A stretch of DNA of 64,000 nt from Pandoraea vervacti (GTDB taxonomy: Bacteria > Pseudomonadota > Gammaproteobacteria > Burkholderiales > Burkholderiaceae): assembly GCF_000934605.2 (NCBI RefSeq), contig NZ_CP010897.2:2108001-2172000 (forward strand), in the 5' to 3' direction. The number at the start of each line of letters is the position of its first letter. The first letter of the stretch is position 1. Below, piece by piece: positions 41,971-50,972 of this stretch. A model generated the notes under the pieces. That model was not told the origin of the DNA. It was given only the letters and a program-made list of their open reading frames with translations, and made no database searches. Position numbers and translations under genes: made by a program.

Positions 41971-42789
41971 ATGCGTAATCGTTCGATCATGCGGCACCTG
42001 CGCCTTTGGCAATGGCTGCTGCTGGTGGTGGCCTTTCTCGTCTGGTACGTCCTCACGAGCCCGACGCTGCTGCCCGCGTTCTATTTCGACAGCCCCGACA
42101 AGGCGGCTTTCTTCTTTGGGGAGCCGCAAAAGGTGCTGCTCCAGATCTGGCAATGGTTTGCCAGCGGTGAAATTTACCTGCACCTGGGGGTGACGCTGCT
42201 CGAAACGGTGCTGGCATTTACCATCGGGACCGTGTTCGGGTTGGGGGTGGGGCTGTGGCTGGCCTTGTCGCCGAGCGCCGGCGCATTGCTCGATCCGTAC
42301 ATCAAGGCCGCCAATTCAATGCCGCGTGTGATCCTCGCGCCGATTTTCGGCGTGTGGTTCGGGCTGGGCATCTGGTCCAAGGTGGCGCTCGGCGTCACGC
42401 TCGTGTTCTTTATCGTCTTTTTCAACGTCTACCAGGGCGTGAAGGAAGTCAGTCCGGTCGTGCTGGCCAATGCGCGCATGCTGGGGGCGAATCAGCGCCA
42501 ATTGCTGCGCCGCGTGTATCTGCCCAGCGCCACGAGCTGGGTGTTTTCAAGCTTGCACAATTCGGTGGGTCTCGCGTTTGTGGGTGCGGTCGTCGGGGAG
42601 TATCTGGGCTCGTCGCGCGGTGTCGGATATCTCATCTTGCAAGCGGAAGGCACTTTCGACATCAATGCCGTGATTGCAGGGGTGCTCATCCTCACGGCAT
42701 TCGCACTGGTCCTCGACGGCCTTGTGGGGGTGGTAGAACGACGATTGCTCGTCTGGCAGCCGCAGGCCGGGGAAACCGAAAAGATGTGA
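41971..42789 (+). CDS. ABC transporter permease, SsuC/TauC-like
   Basis: A 272-residue inner-membrane permease with about six helices, beginning MRNRSIMRHLRLWQWLLLVV. The BPD_transp_1 core has VTLLETVLAFTIGTVFGLGV and an EAA-like loop (NARMLGANQRQLLRRVYLPS). A second ATG seven codons in could also be the start. It completes the importer with the substrate-binding protein and ATPase upstream. The 174-base gap is unusual for an otherwise overlapping operon. Confidence 0.92.
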   Translation: MRNRSIMRHLRLWQWLLLVVAFLVWYVLTSPTLLPAFYFDSPDKAAFFFGEPQKVLLQIWQWFASGEIYLHLGVTLLETVLAFTIGTVFGLGVGLWLALSPSAGALLDPYIKAANSMPRVILAPIFGVWFGLGIWSKVALGVTLVFFIVFFNVYQGVKEVSPVVLANARMLGANQRQLLRRVYLPSATSWVFSSLHNSVGLAFVGAVVGEYLGSSRGVGYLILQAEGTFDINAVIAGVLILTAFALVLDGLVGVVERRLLVWQPQAGETEKM

Positions 42790-42816
42790 ACCCGTGCGGC
42801 GACAACCGGTGCGTTC

Positions 42817-42846
42817 GCGCAAACGCCGCCATGACGGCGTTTGCGC
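42817..42846. terminator. Perfect hairpin after the permease gene
   Basis: GCGCAAACGCCG and CGGCGTTTGCGC form a perfect 12-bp stem with a six-base loop, 27 bases after the permease stop. No T tract follows, so it may stabilise the 3' end or act with Rho rather than as a classic terminator. Confidence 0.5.
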
Positions 42847-43079
42847 TCTCGGCGCGACGTGCGCCACTCGCCGGATGCCAGTTCTGTGTCAACCACGCTT
42901 CAGGCTGCACGCTTTCAGGCTGCTTTTTCGGGACGTATTCACGCGAAATTGACGTTGGATCGCAGGCACGCCGGACACGATCCCGTCGGCGTGTCGCAGG
43001 CATGACAATGCTGTGAAGCGAGCGGGGCGGCACGCCAGGGATGCCGACATGGCGTCATATCCGAGTACCTTTCCTCGGT

Positions 43080-43085
43080 TACAAT
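43080..43085 (+). promoter_or_regulatory. -10 box that would make surE leaderless
   Basis: TACAAT ends six bases before the surE ATG at 43092, so transcription would start at or next to the start codon. No Shine-Dalgarno is visible. No good -35 is seen, so the call is tentative. The same arrangement occurs before dnaX. Confidence 0.45.
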
Positions 43086-43091
43086 TGCCGC

Positions 43092-43853
43092 ATGCGAATC
43101 CTGCTCAGCAACGACGATGGGTATCAGGCGCCAGGCCTGGCCGCGCTTTACGAGGCGCTGGCACCGCTTGGTGACATTACCGTGGTGGCGCCCGAACAGA
43201 ACTGTAGCGGTGCGTCCAATTCTCTGACCCTGCAACGGCCGCTTTCCGTCTTTACGTCGGCCAATGATTTCACCTTCATTAACGGCACGCCGACCGATTG
43301 CGTCCACGTGGCGTTGACTGGTTTGCTCGACGAGCGGCCCGATATCGTGGTCTCGGGCATCAACAATGGCCAGAACATGGGCGAAGACACGCTGTACTCC
43401 GGTACTGTGGCGGCGGCCACCGAGGGATTCCTCTTCGGGATTCCGTCGTTCGCGTTCTCGCAGGTCAACAAGGGCTGGGATCACCTCGATAGTGCAGCGC
43501 GCGTGGCGCGTGAGGTGGTCGAACGTTATATGGAGCGGCCGTTGGGCGCGCCCTTCTTGTTGAACGTCAATATTCCCAATTTGCCCTATGAGCGCCTCAA
43601 GGGCGCGCTCGCGACCCGACTCGGGAAGCGACATCAGTCGCAGCCGGTTGTCCGACAGGAGAATCCGCGCGGCGAAACGATTTATTGGATCGGCCCCGCC
43701 GGCGACGCACGCGACAGCAGCGAAGGCACCGATTTCCACGCCGTGGCGCACGATTACGTCTCGGTCACCCCCTTGCAACTGGATCTGACGCATACCGCAC
43801 GACTTGGCGTCGTGCACGATTGGCTGGCCAGCGCAGGGGTGGCCCAACGATGA
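43092..43853 (+). CDS. surE: 5'/3'-nucleotidase SurE
   Basis: SurE is a metal-dependent nucleotidase acting on nucleoside monophosphates in survival under stress. The 253-residue protein starts MRILLSNDDGYQAPGL, whose DD pair binds metal, and contains VVAPEQNCSGASNSLTL, VVSGINNGQNMGEDTLYSGT and VTPLQLDLTHT. The ATG at 43092 is chosen by the conserved N terminus. The stop overlaps the pcm start (ATGA). It heads the conserved surE-pcm-nlpD-rpoS block. Confidence 0.96.
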   Translation: MRILLSNDDGYQAPGLAALYEALAPLGDITVVAPEQNCSGASNSLTLQRPLSVFTSANDFTFINGTPTDCVHVALTGLLDERPDIVVSGINNGQNMGEDTLYSGTVAAATEGFLFGIPSFAFSQVNKGWDHLDSAARVAREVVERYMERPLGAPFLLNVNIPNLPYERLKGALATRLGKRHQSQPVVRQENPRGETIYWIGPAGDARDSSEGTDFHAVAHDYVSVTPLQLDLTHTARLGVVHDWLASAGVAQR

Positions 43854-45088
43854 CGACACCGCCCAAGCGTTTTCCTCTTCCTTTGGCCGAAGTCATGACC
43901 CGCCGGCAGCGCAAGGCGCCGGTGTTGGACAAGGCGTCGCGCGCCAGTCCCGCCGGCGCGCCGCCGGCGGCGATGACGCGCAAGGCGCCTGCGGCGACGC
44001 CTGCCGGCTCGTCGGTGCATCAGGGACAAGGGAAAACGTCGTCCGGCGGAAACAACAACTTGCGTCCGGCGTCGACGCCGATGGCTGGCGCCTCGGCCCG
44101 CCCGGCGGGTGCGCAGACGTCGCATGCCGTGGTGCACAAGGGGCTGGCCCGCCCTGCGGCGACGCCTCACGCACAACCGGCGCCGCATGCAGGAAAGGGC
44201 GCGCCGAGGCCCGGCGCGAAGGCGCAAGGCACAAGTGCCGTGCAAAAGCATGCAGTGGCGAGCGGTGCCGTTGGCAGAAGCCCGGCGCGTACCGTGACGA
44301 CGGGAAAGGCGTTATCAGGTTCGGGCGCGGGGCCGGGCGCAGGCACGACCGCGAGCATGAGCGTGGGTGTCAGCATGGTCAGCATGGGGAAGGACACGCG
44401 CGGCACGCGCGCGAACGCGCCGTCCGGCAGCGGTTCGCCCGATGGCATTGGGCTGACGTCCGAGCGCGTGCGCGCGCGTATGGCTGAACGGGTGGCGGCG
44501 TCGGGCGTTAAACACCCGGGCGTGCTGGCGGCGCTCGCCACGGTGCCGCGTCATGGTTTCGTCGACGCGGCGCTTGCCAATCAGGCTTATGAGGACGCAG
44601 CGCTGCCCATTGGTCACGGGCAAACGATCTCGAAGCCGTCTGTCGTGGGGCGCATGATCGAGCTTCTGCTCTCAGGCGGACGTCCCCTCGAAAAGGTGCT
44701 CGAAATCGGCACGGGCTGCGGCTATCAGGCAGCCGTGCTGTCGTGTGTGGCGCGCGATGTCTATTCGATCGAGCGGGTACGGCCTTTGCACGAGCGTGCC
44801 AAAGCCAATTTGCGTCCCCTGCGCGTGCCCAATATTCGCCTGCATTACGGCGACGGACGACTGGGCCTGCCTGCGGTGGCGCCGTTTGACGGCATTGTGA
44901 TCGCCGCTGCCGGTCTCGAGATTCCTGACGCGCTGGTCGATCAACTCGCGATCGGCGCGCGTCTTGTCGCCCCTGTGGGTGGTGAGCAACAAATTTTGAC
45001 CCTCATCGAGCGCATCGGTGCGCGCCAATGGCGCGAGACGCAGCTTGATAGGGTGTTATTCGTCCCCTTAAAATCGGGCATCATCTAA
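43850..45088 (+). CDS. pcm: Protein-L-isoaspartate O-methyltransferase with long disordered N-terminal extension
   Basis: PCMT repairs isoaspartyl damage by S-adenosylmethionine-dependent methylation. The catalytic domain begins at about residue 202 (TSERVRARMAERV) and contains YEDAALPIGHGQTISKPS and the SAM-binding motif EIGTGCGYQAAVLS near residue 285. The 412-residue chain is about twice the size of E. coli Pcm: residues 1-200 are low-complexity Ala/Gly/Pro/Ser/Thr with basic patches and no predicted fold. The ATG overlaps the surE stop, and the extension stays open throughout, so it seems truly coding. Confidence 0.9.
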   Translation: MTTPPKRFPLPLAEVMTRRQRKAPVLDKASRASPAGAPPAAMTRKAPAATPAGSSVHQGQGKTSSGGNNNLRPASTPMAGASARPAGAQTSHAVVHKGLARPAATPHAQPAPHAGKGAPRPGAKAQGTSAVQKHAVASGAVGRSPARTVTTGKALSGSGAGPGAGTTASMSVGVSMVSMGKDTRGTRANAPSGSGSPDGIGLTSERVRARMAERVAASGVKHPGVLAALATVPRHGFVDAALANQAYEDAALPIGHGQTISKPSVVGRMIELLLSGGRPLEKVLEIGTGCGYQAAVLSCVARDVYSIERVRPLHERAKANLRPLRVPNIRLHYGDGRLGLPAVAPFDGIVIAAAGLEIPDALVDQLAIGARLVAPVGGEQQILTLIERIGARQWRETQLDRVLFVPLKSGII

Positions 45089-45119
45089 GCCCGACGGGCC
45101 TATTCTGCGGAGGATTTGA

Positions 45120-45938
45120 GTGAATTTGCGAGCGGGTTTCCAACAACGCGTCGCCAGTGTCCTGTTGCTGAGCATGCTGGCAGCGTGCGCATCGCGACAA
45201 GTCGGGGCGCCGGTCGTCGACCGTACCGTAGGCGGCGCGACGACCGATAGCAGTGTGCCGGGCGTGAGCGCGCCGGTGGTCGACAATTCGCCGGTGCCGC
45301 CAGGGTATTACCGGGTTCAGCCGGGAGATCGTCTCTATCGCATCGCGCTGGAGAACGGCCAGAACTACCGCGATATCGCGCGCTGGAACAACATCCAGAA
45401 CCCTGACCAGATCGAAGTGGGTCAGGTGCTGCGCGTGAAGCCGCCTGTCGGCGATTCCGGCACCCCATTGCCGCCACCTGTCGCCAGCGCGCCGTCGAAC
45501 AACAGCGCGGCGGCCGTCGTCGCGCCGCCTGCCAGCGCCGCGGCCTCAGCGCCTTCCGCGGTTTCCAGCGGCGACTTGCGTCTGTCGTGGCCAGCTAAGG
45601 GCGATATCGTCGGGCGCTTCGACGATTCGAAGAACAAGGGCGTAAACATTGGCGGGCGCGCGGGGCAGGACGTGTTTGCCGCAGGTGCTGGCAAGGTGGT
45701 GTACTCGGGGGCGGGCCTGCGCGGCTATGGCAACCTCGTCATCATTAAACACGACGCGACCTTCTTGACGGCGTATGCGCACAACAGCAAACTGTTGGTC
45801 AAGGAAGGCGACTCCGTCACGCGGGGTCAGAAAATTGCCGAAATGGGTAACTCGGATGCTGATCGCGTCATGCTGCACTTCGAGGTACGCAAGGACGGTA
45901 AACCTGTGGATCCGATGAAGTATTTGCCGCCTCAATAA
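45120..45938 (+). CDS. nlpD: Lipoprotein NlpD, LysM plus LytM-like domain
   Basis: An outer-membrane lipoprotein that activates cell-wall amidases at division. The GTG start (45120) follows GGAGG. The signal peptide ends with lipobox LAAC before ASRQVGAP. A LysM domain (YYRVQPGDRLYRIAL to GQVLRV, residues about 59-105) binds peptidoglycan. After a Pro/Ala/Ser linker comes an M23/LytM domain (GQDVFAAGAGKVVYSGAGLR, TAYAHNSKLL, MLHFEVRKDGKPVDP). The first metal-binding His of active M23 peptidases is missing in NIGGRAGQD, as in other NlpD/EnvC activators. It lies between pcm and rpoS. Confidence 0.94.
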   Translation: MNLRAGFQQRVASVLLLSMLAACASRQVGAPVVDRTVGGATTDSSVPGVSAPVVDNSPVPPGYYRVQPGDRLYRIALENGQNYRDIARWNNIQNPDQIEVGQVLRVKPPVGDSGTPLPPPVASAPSNNSAAAVVAPPASAAASAPSAVSSGDLRLSWPAKGDIVGRFDDSKNKGVNIGGRAGQDVFAAGAGKVVYSGAGLRGYGNLVIIKHDATFLTAYAHNSKLLVKEGDSVTRGQKIAEMGNSDADRVMLHFEVRKDGKPVDPMKYLPPQ

Positions 45939-45953
45939 ACTAGGCAGGGTCGA

Positions 45954-47054
45954 ATGCTCAAGAGAAAGCGTCGTACTTCGCAAGAGGAAGACCTCGCTGC
46001 CCCGGAGCCAGATCAGGACGTAGACGATCGGCAATCCCGGCAGGACGAGGACGTGGACGACGCTTTCGACGAGCGCGAGGCGGAGGAGGATGACGCGTCA
46101 TCCTCCGATGCGAGAGACGACGCCGAGGAGGGGGCCCCTTCCTCCGGCCGCAAGCGCAAATCCGCCGACGGCGACGACTTTGGCACCGTTCTTCAGGCCG
46201 AACTCACGGCCGACACTGTCCAGCATTATCTCAACCGCATCAGCGTCAAGCCGCTCCTGACGCCGGCGGAGGAACTCGACTACTCCACGCGTGCGCAAGC
46301 CGGCGAGTTTGCCGCGCGGCAGGTCATGATCGAGCGTAATCTGCGCCTGGTCGTGAGCATCGCCAAGGGGTATCTCAATCGCGGCGTGCCGTTGCTCGAT
46401 CTGATCGAGGAGGGCAATCTCGGCTTGATGCACGCCATCGAGAAGTTTGACCCGGGACGCGGGTTCCGCTTCTCGACCTATGCCACGTGGTGGATTCGTC
46501 AGAGCATCGAGCGCGCCATCATGAATCAGGCGCGCACGGTGCGCCTGCCTGTGCATGTCATTCGCGAGCTGAATCAGGTGCTGCGTGCCAAGCGTCACCT
46601 GGAAAAGAGCGCCGCGTATATCGACGGCGGCGAGCAGCGCGACGCGAAAATCGAGGATATTGCCGATCTGACAGGGAAGACGCCCGAAGAGATCACCGAC
46701 ATTCTTGCGCTCAACGAGCACGTGGCCTCACTCGATGCGCCACTCGAGATCGATCCGGGCAGCAGTTTGCTCGACCTGCTCTCCGACGACCGCAGCGAGG
46801 CGCCGGAGCACGAGGTGCAACATCGGGAGTTGGAAGATCTGATGCGGTTGTGGCTCTCGCGCTTGTCCACCAAACATCGTTACGTCATCGAGCGCCGGTT
46901 CGGCCTCAATCGCGTGGAACCCGCCACGCTGGAAGAATTGGCCGACGAAATGGGGCTGACGCGCGAGCGCGTACGTCAGATCCAGCAAGAGGCGCTCGTC
47001 AAACTCAAACGCTATTTCGCGTCCAACGGCGTGCGCAAGGACGCCGTGCTCTGA
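45954..47054 (+). CDS. rpoS: RNA polymerase sigma factor RpoS
   Basis: The general-stress and stationary-phase sigma factor. Residues 1-80 form an acidic Asp/Glu-rich extension longer than in E. coli. Region 1.2 starts near TADTVQHYLNRISVKPLLTP; region 2 has NLRLVVSIAKGYLNRGVPLL and FRFSTYATWWIRQSIERAI; region 4 has LEELADEMGLTRERVRQIQQ. The 366-residue length fits Burkholderiales RpoS. It begins 16 bases after nlpD. In enterics the main rpoS promoter lies inside nlpD; the same may hold here but was not located. Confidence 0.96.
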   Translation: MLKRKRRTSQEEDLAAPEPDQDVDDRQSRQDEDVDDAFDEREAEEDDASSSDARDDAEEGAPSSGRKRKSADGDDFGTVLQAELTADTVQHYLNRISVKPLLTPAEELDYSTRAQAGEFAARQVMIERNLRLVVSIAKGYLNRGVPLLDLIEEGNLGLMHAIEKFDPGRGFRFSTYATWWIRQSIERAIMNQARTVRLPVHVIRELNQVLRAKRHLEKSAAYIDGGEQRDAKIEDIADLTGKTPEEITDILALNEHVASLDAPLEIDPGSSLLDLLSDDRSEAPEHEVQHRELEDLMRLWLSRLSTKHRYVIERRFGLNRVEPATLEELADEMGLTRERVRQIQQEALVKLKRYFASNGVRKDAVL

Positions 47055-47201
47055 GATGGGCGCGACCGGCTCGACTGGCCTGATCGGTCATATCGTGTTC
47101 TCGTAGCGTTTTGTCGTCGTCGGCGTAGCGCTTGCCGCATCGATTGGCGCCCGTTTGACGTCGCATGGCGTCACTTTCTGATTTTTCTTCTGGTCTTGAC
47201 C

Positions 47202-47978
47202 ATGGTATCTCCCGTTCTCGTCTTCGATATTGAAACGATCCCCGACGTCGACGGCTTGCGCAAGCTTGAGCCCGCGTATGCCGGCCTGACGGATGACGCT
47301 GTCGCCGAAGCGGCTTTTGCGGCGCGTCGTGAAAAAGTGGGGCATGACTTTCTGCCACTCCATTTGCATCGCATTGCGGCCATCTCATGCGTGTTCCGGG
47401 ATCGCGACGGTTTCCGCGTGAAGTCGCTTGGCACGCTCGAAGACGGCGAAGGTGCGCTCGTCTCCGGCTTCTATCGCACCATCGAAAAGTATGCGCCGCA
47501 GCTCGTGTCGTGGAATGGCGGTGGTTTCGACCTGCCGGTATTGCACTACCGGGCGATGATCCACGGCATTTCCGCACCGCGCTACTGGGACATGGGTGAG
47601 GATGACCGCGAGTTCAAATGGAATAACTACATCAGCCGCTATCACCAGCGCCATCTGGATCTGATGGATTTGCTCGCGATGTATCAGGCGCGCGCGAACG
47701 CACCCCTGGACGATCTGGCCAGGCTATGCGGTTTTCCCGGCAAGCTGGGGATGGACGGTAGCAAAGTGTGGGAAGCGTATCGCGGCGGCAAGCTTGAAGA
47801 GATCCGTAACTACTGTGAGACGGATGTGGTCAACACGTACCTCGTCTATTGCCGCTATCAATTGATGCGCGGAGGTCTGCGTCAGGCTGAGTACGAGCAG
47901 GAGATTGAATTCGTGAAGCGCTCGCTCGAACAGGAATCCGCGCCGCACTGGAAGGAATATCTCGACGCGTGGCGGTAG
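47202..47978 (+). CDS. 3'-5' exonuclease, DEDDy family (PolB-associated type)
   Basis: A 258-residue predicted exonuclease. DEDD motifs: FDIETIPD near the N terminus (Exo I), LVSWNGGGFDLPVLHYR (Exo II) and YCETDVVNTYLVYCRY (Exo III, tyrosine type). The ATG at 47202 follows a weak ribosome site; a TTG six bases earlier is also open. The family resembles the proofreading domain of DNA polymerase B but stands alone. Its role is probably DNA or RNA trimming in repair. It lies between rpoS and rlmD with about 150 bases on the 5' side. Confidence 0.87.
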   Translation: MVSPVLVFDIETIPDVDGLRKLEPAYAGLTDDAVAEAAFAARREKVGHDFLPLHLHRIAAISCVFRDRDGFRVKSLGTLEDGEGALVSGFYRTIEKYAPQLVSWNGGGFDLPVLHYRAMIHGISAPRYWDMGEDDREFKWNNYISRYHQRHLDLMDLLAMYQARANAPLDDLARLCGFPGKLGMDGSKVWEAYRGGKLEEIRNYCETDVVNTYLVYCRYQLMRGGLRQAEYEQEIEFVKRSLEQESAPHWKEYLDAWR

Positions 47979-48097
47979 TTTGCGCAGATTTCACCGGGTT
48001 CGGAAAGCGGCAACGGGCGGCAAACACTCCCGAGTGCATACCTGGCGGACGAATCGATTAAAATGCCGGGTTTGCTGTCGCACATGAGAACAAAGAC

Positions 48098-49636
48098 GTG
48101 ACCCGCTCCTCCCGAAACTCCTCGCGCAATCGGCCCAGCGCCGAGCCCGGCATTATCGATATCGAATCGCTCGACATGGAAGCGCGCGGCGTTGGCCGCA
48201 CAGCGCCGGAGGGTGAGCCGGGTACGCCTGAATTCAAGCCCGGCAAGGTGATCTTCGTCGAGGGGGCACTGCCGGGTGAACGAGTCACGTATCTGAGCTA
48301 TCGCCGTAAGCCCAAGTTCGAGCAGGCCGAAACGGTCAGCGTGTTGCGCGCCAGCCCGATGCGCGCCAGACCGCAATGCCCCCACTTCGGGAAGTGCGGC
48401 GGTTGCTCGATGCAGCATCTGGAGGCGCGCGCGCAAATCGCCATCAAGCAGCGTGTGCTGGAAGACAATCTGGCACGTCTTGGAAAGGTGAAGGCCGAAG
48501 CGATGCTTCGCCCGATTCAGGGGCCCGACTGGGGGTATCGTTTTCGGGCTCGCCTGACGGTACGTTACGTGCCGAAGAAGGGCGGGGTGCTGATCGGGTT
48601 CCACGAGCGCAAGAGCAGCTACGTGGCCGACATGGATTCCTGTGAAGTGCTGCCGCGTCACGTGTCGGACATGCTCGTGCCGCTGCGCCGTCTGGTGGAG
48701 TCGCTGTCGATTCGCGAGCGTTTGCCGCAGATTGAGCTGGCGATCGGTGCAGACGTGACGGCGCTCGTGTTACGTATTCTTGAACCGCTTACGCCGGCTG
48801 ACGAAGACATCCTTCGTGCGTTCGCAGACGCCCATCAGGTTCAGTTCTGGGTGCAGCCCAAGGGACCCGATACGGCAGTCCCGTTTTACCCGCTGGCGCC
48901 CGAGCTTCACTATACGCTGCCGGAATATCAGATCCGGATGCCGTTCAAGCCGACGGACTTCACGCAAGTCAATCATCAGATCAACCGGGTGCTGGTGCAT
49001 CGCGCGTTGCGCTTGCTCGCGCCGCAATCGAATGAGCGCGTGCTCGACCTGTTCTGTGGTCTCGGGAATTTCACCTTGCCGCTGGCGCGACGCGCCGGAA
49101 CCGTCATGGGTATCGAAGGCAGCACTGCGCTGACCGAGCGCGCCCTGGCCAATGCGCAACGCAATGGCGTTGCCGAGCGAACCGAATTCGCGTGCCGCAA
49201 TCTGTTCGATATCACGGCGGACGATATCCGTGCGCTGGGCGCATTCGACCGTTACCTGATCGATCCGCCGCGCGAGGGGGCGCTGGCCGTGTCGAAAGCG
49301 TTGGCCGAATTGGCGCAGCAGGGGTATGAGGGGCTGCCCAAGCGCATTGTCTATGTGTCGTGCAGTCCGGCCACGCTGGCGCGTGATGCGGGTTTGCTCG
49401 TGCACGAAGCGGGCTACCGCCTGACGCTTGCCGGTGTCGTGAACATGTTCCCCCATACCTCTCACGTGGAGTCGATGGCGGTCTTCGAGCACGAGAGCAT
49501 CGGCCAGCCGTGGGTGCCGAGTCTCCGGGTGTCGGCGTCGGACGCAACGGATGGCGTCAGTGGCGAGGGGGATGCCGGTGGAGAGGCGATCGCGGGCGCG
49601 GTGGGCGGCGATGGCGTGATACACGACGACGCCTGA
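48098..49636 (+). CDS. rlmD: 23S rRNA (uracil-1939-C5) methyltransferase RlmD
   Basis: RlmD (RumA) methylates U1939 of 23S rRNA. A TRAM domain near the N terminus (IDIESLDMEARGVGRTAPEG) is followed by iron-sulfur cysteines in CPHFGKCGGCSMQH (about 94-105) and MDSCEVL (~182). The SAM fold has VLDLFCGLGNFTLPLARRAG, and the catalytic cysteine is in VYVSCSPATLARD (~422). The start is a GTG at 48098; a TAAAAT hexamer at 48059-48064 is a likely -10. The C-terminal ~45 residues after HESIGQPWV are a Gly/Ala-rich tail beyond the usual end. Confidence 0.94.
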   Translation: MTRSSRNSSRNRPSAEPGIIDIESLDMEARGVGRTAPEGEPGTPEFKPGKVIFVEGALPGERVTYLSYRRKPKFEQAETVSVLRASPMRARPQCPHFGKCGGCSMQHLEARAQIAIKQRVLEDNLARLGKVKAEAMLRPIQGPDWGYRFRARLTVRYVPKKGGVLIGFHERKSSYVADMDSCEVLPRHVSDMLVPLRRLVESLSIRERLPQIELAIGADVTALVLRILEPLTPADEDILRAFADAHQVQFWVQPKGPDTAVPFYPLAPELHYTLPEYQIRMPFKPTDFTQVNHQINRVLVHRALRLLAPQSNERVLDLFCGLGNFTLPLARRAGTVMGIEGSTALTERALANAQRNGVAERTEFACRNLFDITADDIRALGAFDRYLIDPPREGALAVSKALAELAQQGYEGLPKRIVYVSCSPATLARDAGLLVHEAGYRLTLAGVVNMFPHTSHVESMAVFEHESIGQPWVPSLRVSASDATDGVSGEGDAGGEAIAGAVGGDGVIHDDA

Positions 49637-49741
49637 TCCCGTTGGATGGGTGCGCGGCTTGCGTGCTTTGGTGCTCGGTAATTGCCAAAGGACTACCCGC
49701 GTGCCGACCCCAAGGGTTCGGCAGAATCGCAAGCCGAATGC

Positions 49742-49773
49742 AAAAAGCCAGTCCCGAGGGACTGGCTTTTTTG
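49742..49773. terminator. Bidirectional terminator between convergent rlmD and yccA-like genes
   Basis: AAAAAGCCAGTCC pairs with GGACTGGCTTTTT around a CGAG tetraloop, with T and A runs on either side. The genes on both sides converge on it. Confidence 0.9.
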
Positions 49774-49865
49774 TGTCAGACAACTTGGCGGCGCTAACGG
49801 ACAAGGGTCGCCGACTGCCCGTTGCCCGTTGCCCGTTGCCGGTGATCGGCTCGGGCAACGCTGCC

Positions 49866-50567
49866 TTAGTTGCGGTTGCCGCCCAGCACGCCGAGGATGG
49901 CAAGCAGGTTGGTAAAAATGTTGTACAGGTCGAGGTAGATCGCGAGCGTTGCCGTGACGTAGTTGGTTTCGCCGCCGTTCACCACCCGTTGCACATCGAA
50001 CAGGATGTACGCGGAGAAGATGGCGATGGCGAGCACCGACACCGTCAGCATCAATGCCGGCAGTTGCAGCCAGATGTTGGCGACGGAGGCGAGCAGAATC
50101 ACGATCACGCCCATGAACAGCCACTTGCCCAGTCCGCTGAAGTCGCGCTTGCTGACCGTGGCGACCGAAGCCATCACCGTGAAGATCACGGCCGTGCCGC
50201 CGAATGCCAGCATGATGAGCGACGCGCCGTTCGAGAAGCCCAGCACGAAGCTCAGCAACCGTGTGAGCATCAGGCCCATGAAGAACGTAAAGCCGAGCAG
50301 CAGGGCCACCCCGACGCCGCTATTCTTGAATCGCTCGATCGCGAACATGAAGCCGAAGGCGACGGCCAGGAACAGGATGACGCTGACCATCGGGCTGCCC
50401 GCGAACAGCGCGAAGCCGTAAGTCACACCCAGCCAGGCCCCCGCAATCGTCGGCAGCATCGACAGCGCGAGCAGCCAATACGTATTGCGCAGTACCTTGT
50501 TGCGCACCTGAGCGGTCGAGACACCGCCCGTGCCGCCGTAACCGAAGCGTTGGAAATCCTGGTTCAT
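49866..50567 (-). CDS. Bax inhibitor-1/YccA-family membrane protein
   Basis: A 233-residue inner-membrane protein with seven predicted helices, typical of the BI-1 family. Signature regions: LRNTYWLLALSMLPTIAGAW, GFTFFMGLMLTRLL, and the C-terminal AYILFDVQRVVNGG and ATLAIYLDLYNIFTNLLAIL, which hold the aspartates thought to sense pH and calcium. E. coli YccA modulates FtsH; notably the FtsH partners hflK and hflC lie at the end of this window. Start MNQDFQRFGYGGTGG is well supported. Confidence 0.92.
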   Translation of the reverse strand: MNQDFQRFGYGGTGGVSTAQVRNKVLRNTYWLLALSMLPTIAGAWLGVTYGFALFAGSPMVSVILFLAVAFGFMFAIERFKNSGVGVALLLGFTFFMGLMLTRLLSFVLGFSNGASLIMLAFGGTAVIFTVMASVATVSKRDFSGLGKWLFMGVIVILLASVANIWLQLPALMLTVSVLAIAIFSAYILFDVQRVVNGGETNYVTATLAIYLDLYNIFTNLLAILGVLGGNRN

Positions 50568-50972
50568 ATATTGTGTTCTCCGTGGTCGTTGTGCCTGTTG
50601 GCGGGGCCGGCAGGCGCCAGATGACGCGTACGACGACCGGCACAGTGGCCGGTCGGTCCCCCGCAGCCGTTAGTCCGGCTTGTCGTCGAAGTTCGAGGAT
50701 ACCGAAAGATATCCCGGAAGACGTTCGGACGATTCTCAAAATTTCTGGGCAATCGCCCGAATTTCAATCCCTGCCCTCCCTCAAACCCTTCCATTATGGA
50801 AAGGAAAGAGGAACGCCGTCTCGCATCCACTTCGCGAAAAGCCGAACAGTCCCGGCCGTCCTGCGTTTGAGCGGTACGCGCACTGTAGGTTCCATCCCCA
50901 TCATAACAGCCTTCGTGCTACAATTACGGGTTCATGTTGGTTATATAACTGCTTAATTTTTTGGAGTTTTTC
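50568..50972. other. Divergent intergenic region between yccA-like gene and ndk
   Basis: About 405 bases without a gene. TACAAT at 50919-50924 is a possible -10 box for ndk, giving a leader of about 42 bases; no strong -35 is seen. The minus-strand promoter for the yccA-like gene should lie on the left but was not identified. Confidence 0.45.

Noticed and set aside
49818..49842. Tandem CCCGTTG repeats near the yccA-like gene
   Set aside because: Only three 7-bp units, too short to be meaningful; no array or palindrome that would suggest CRISPR or an att site.
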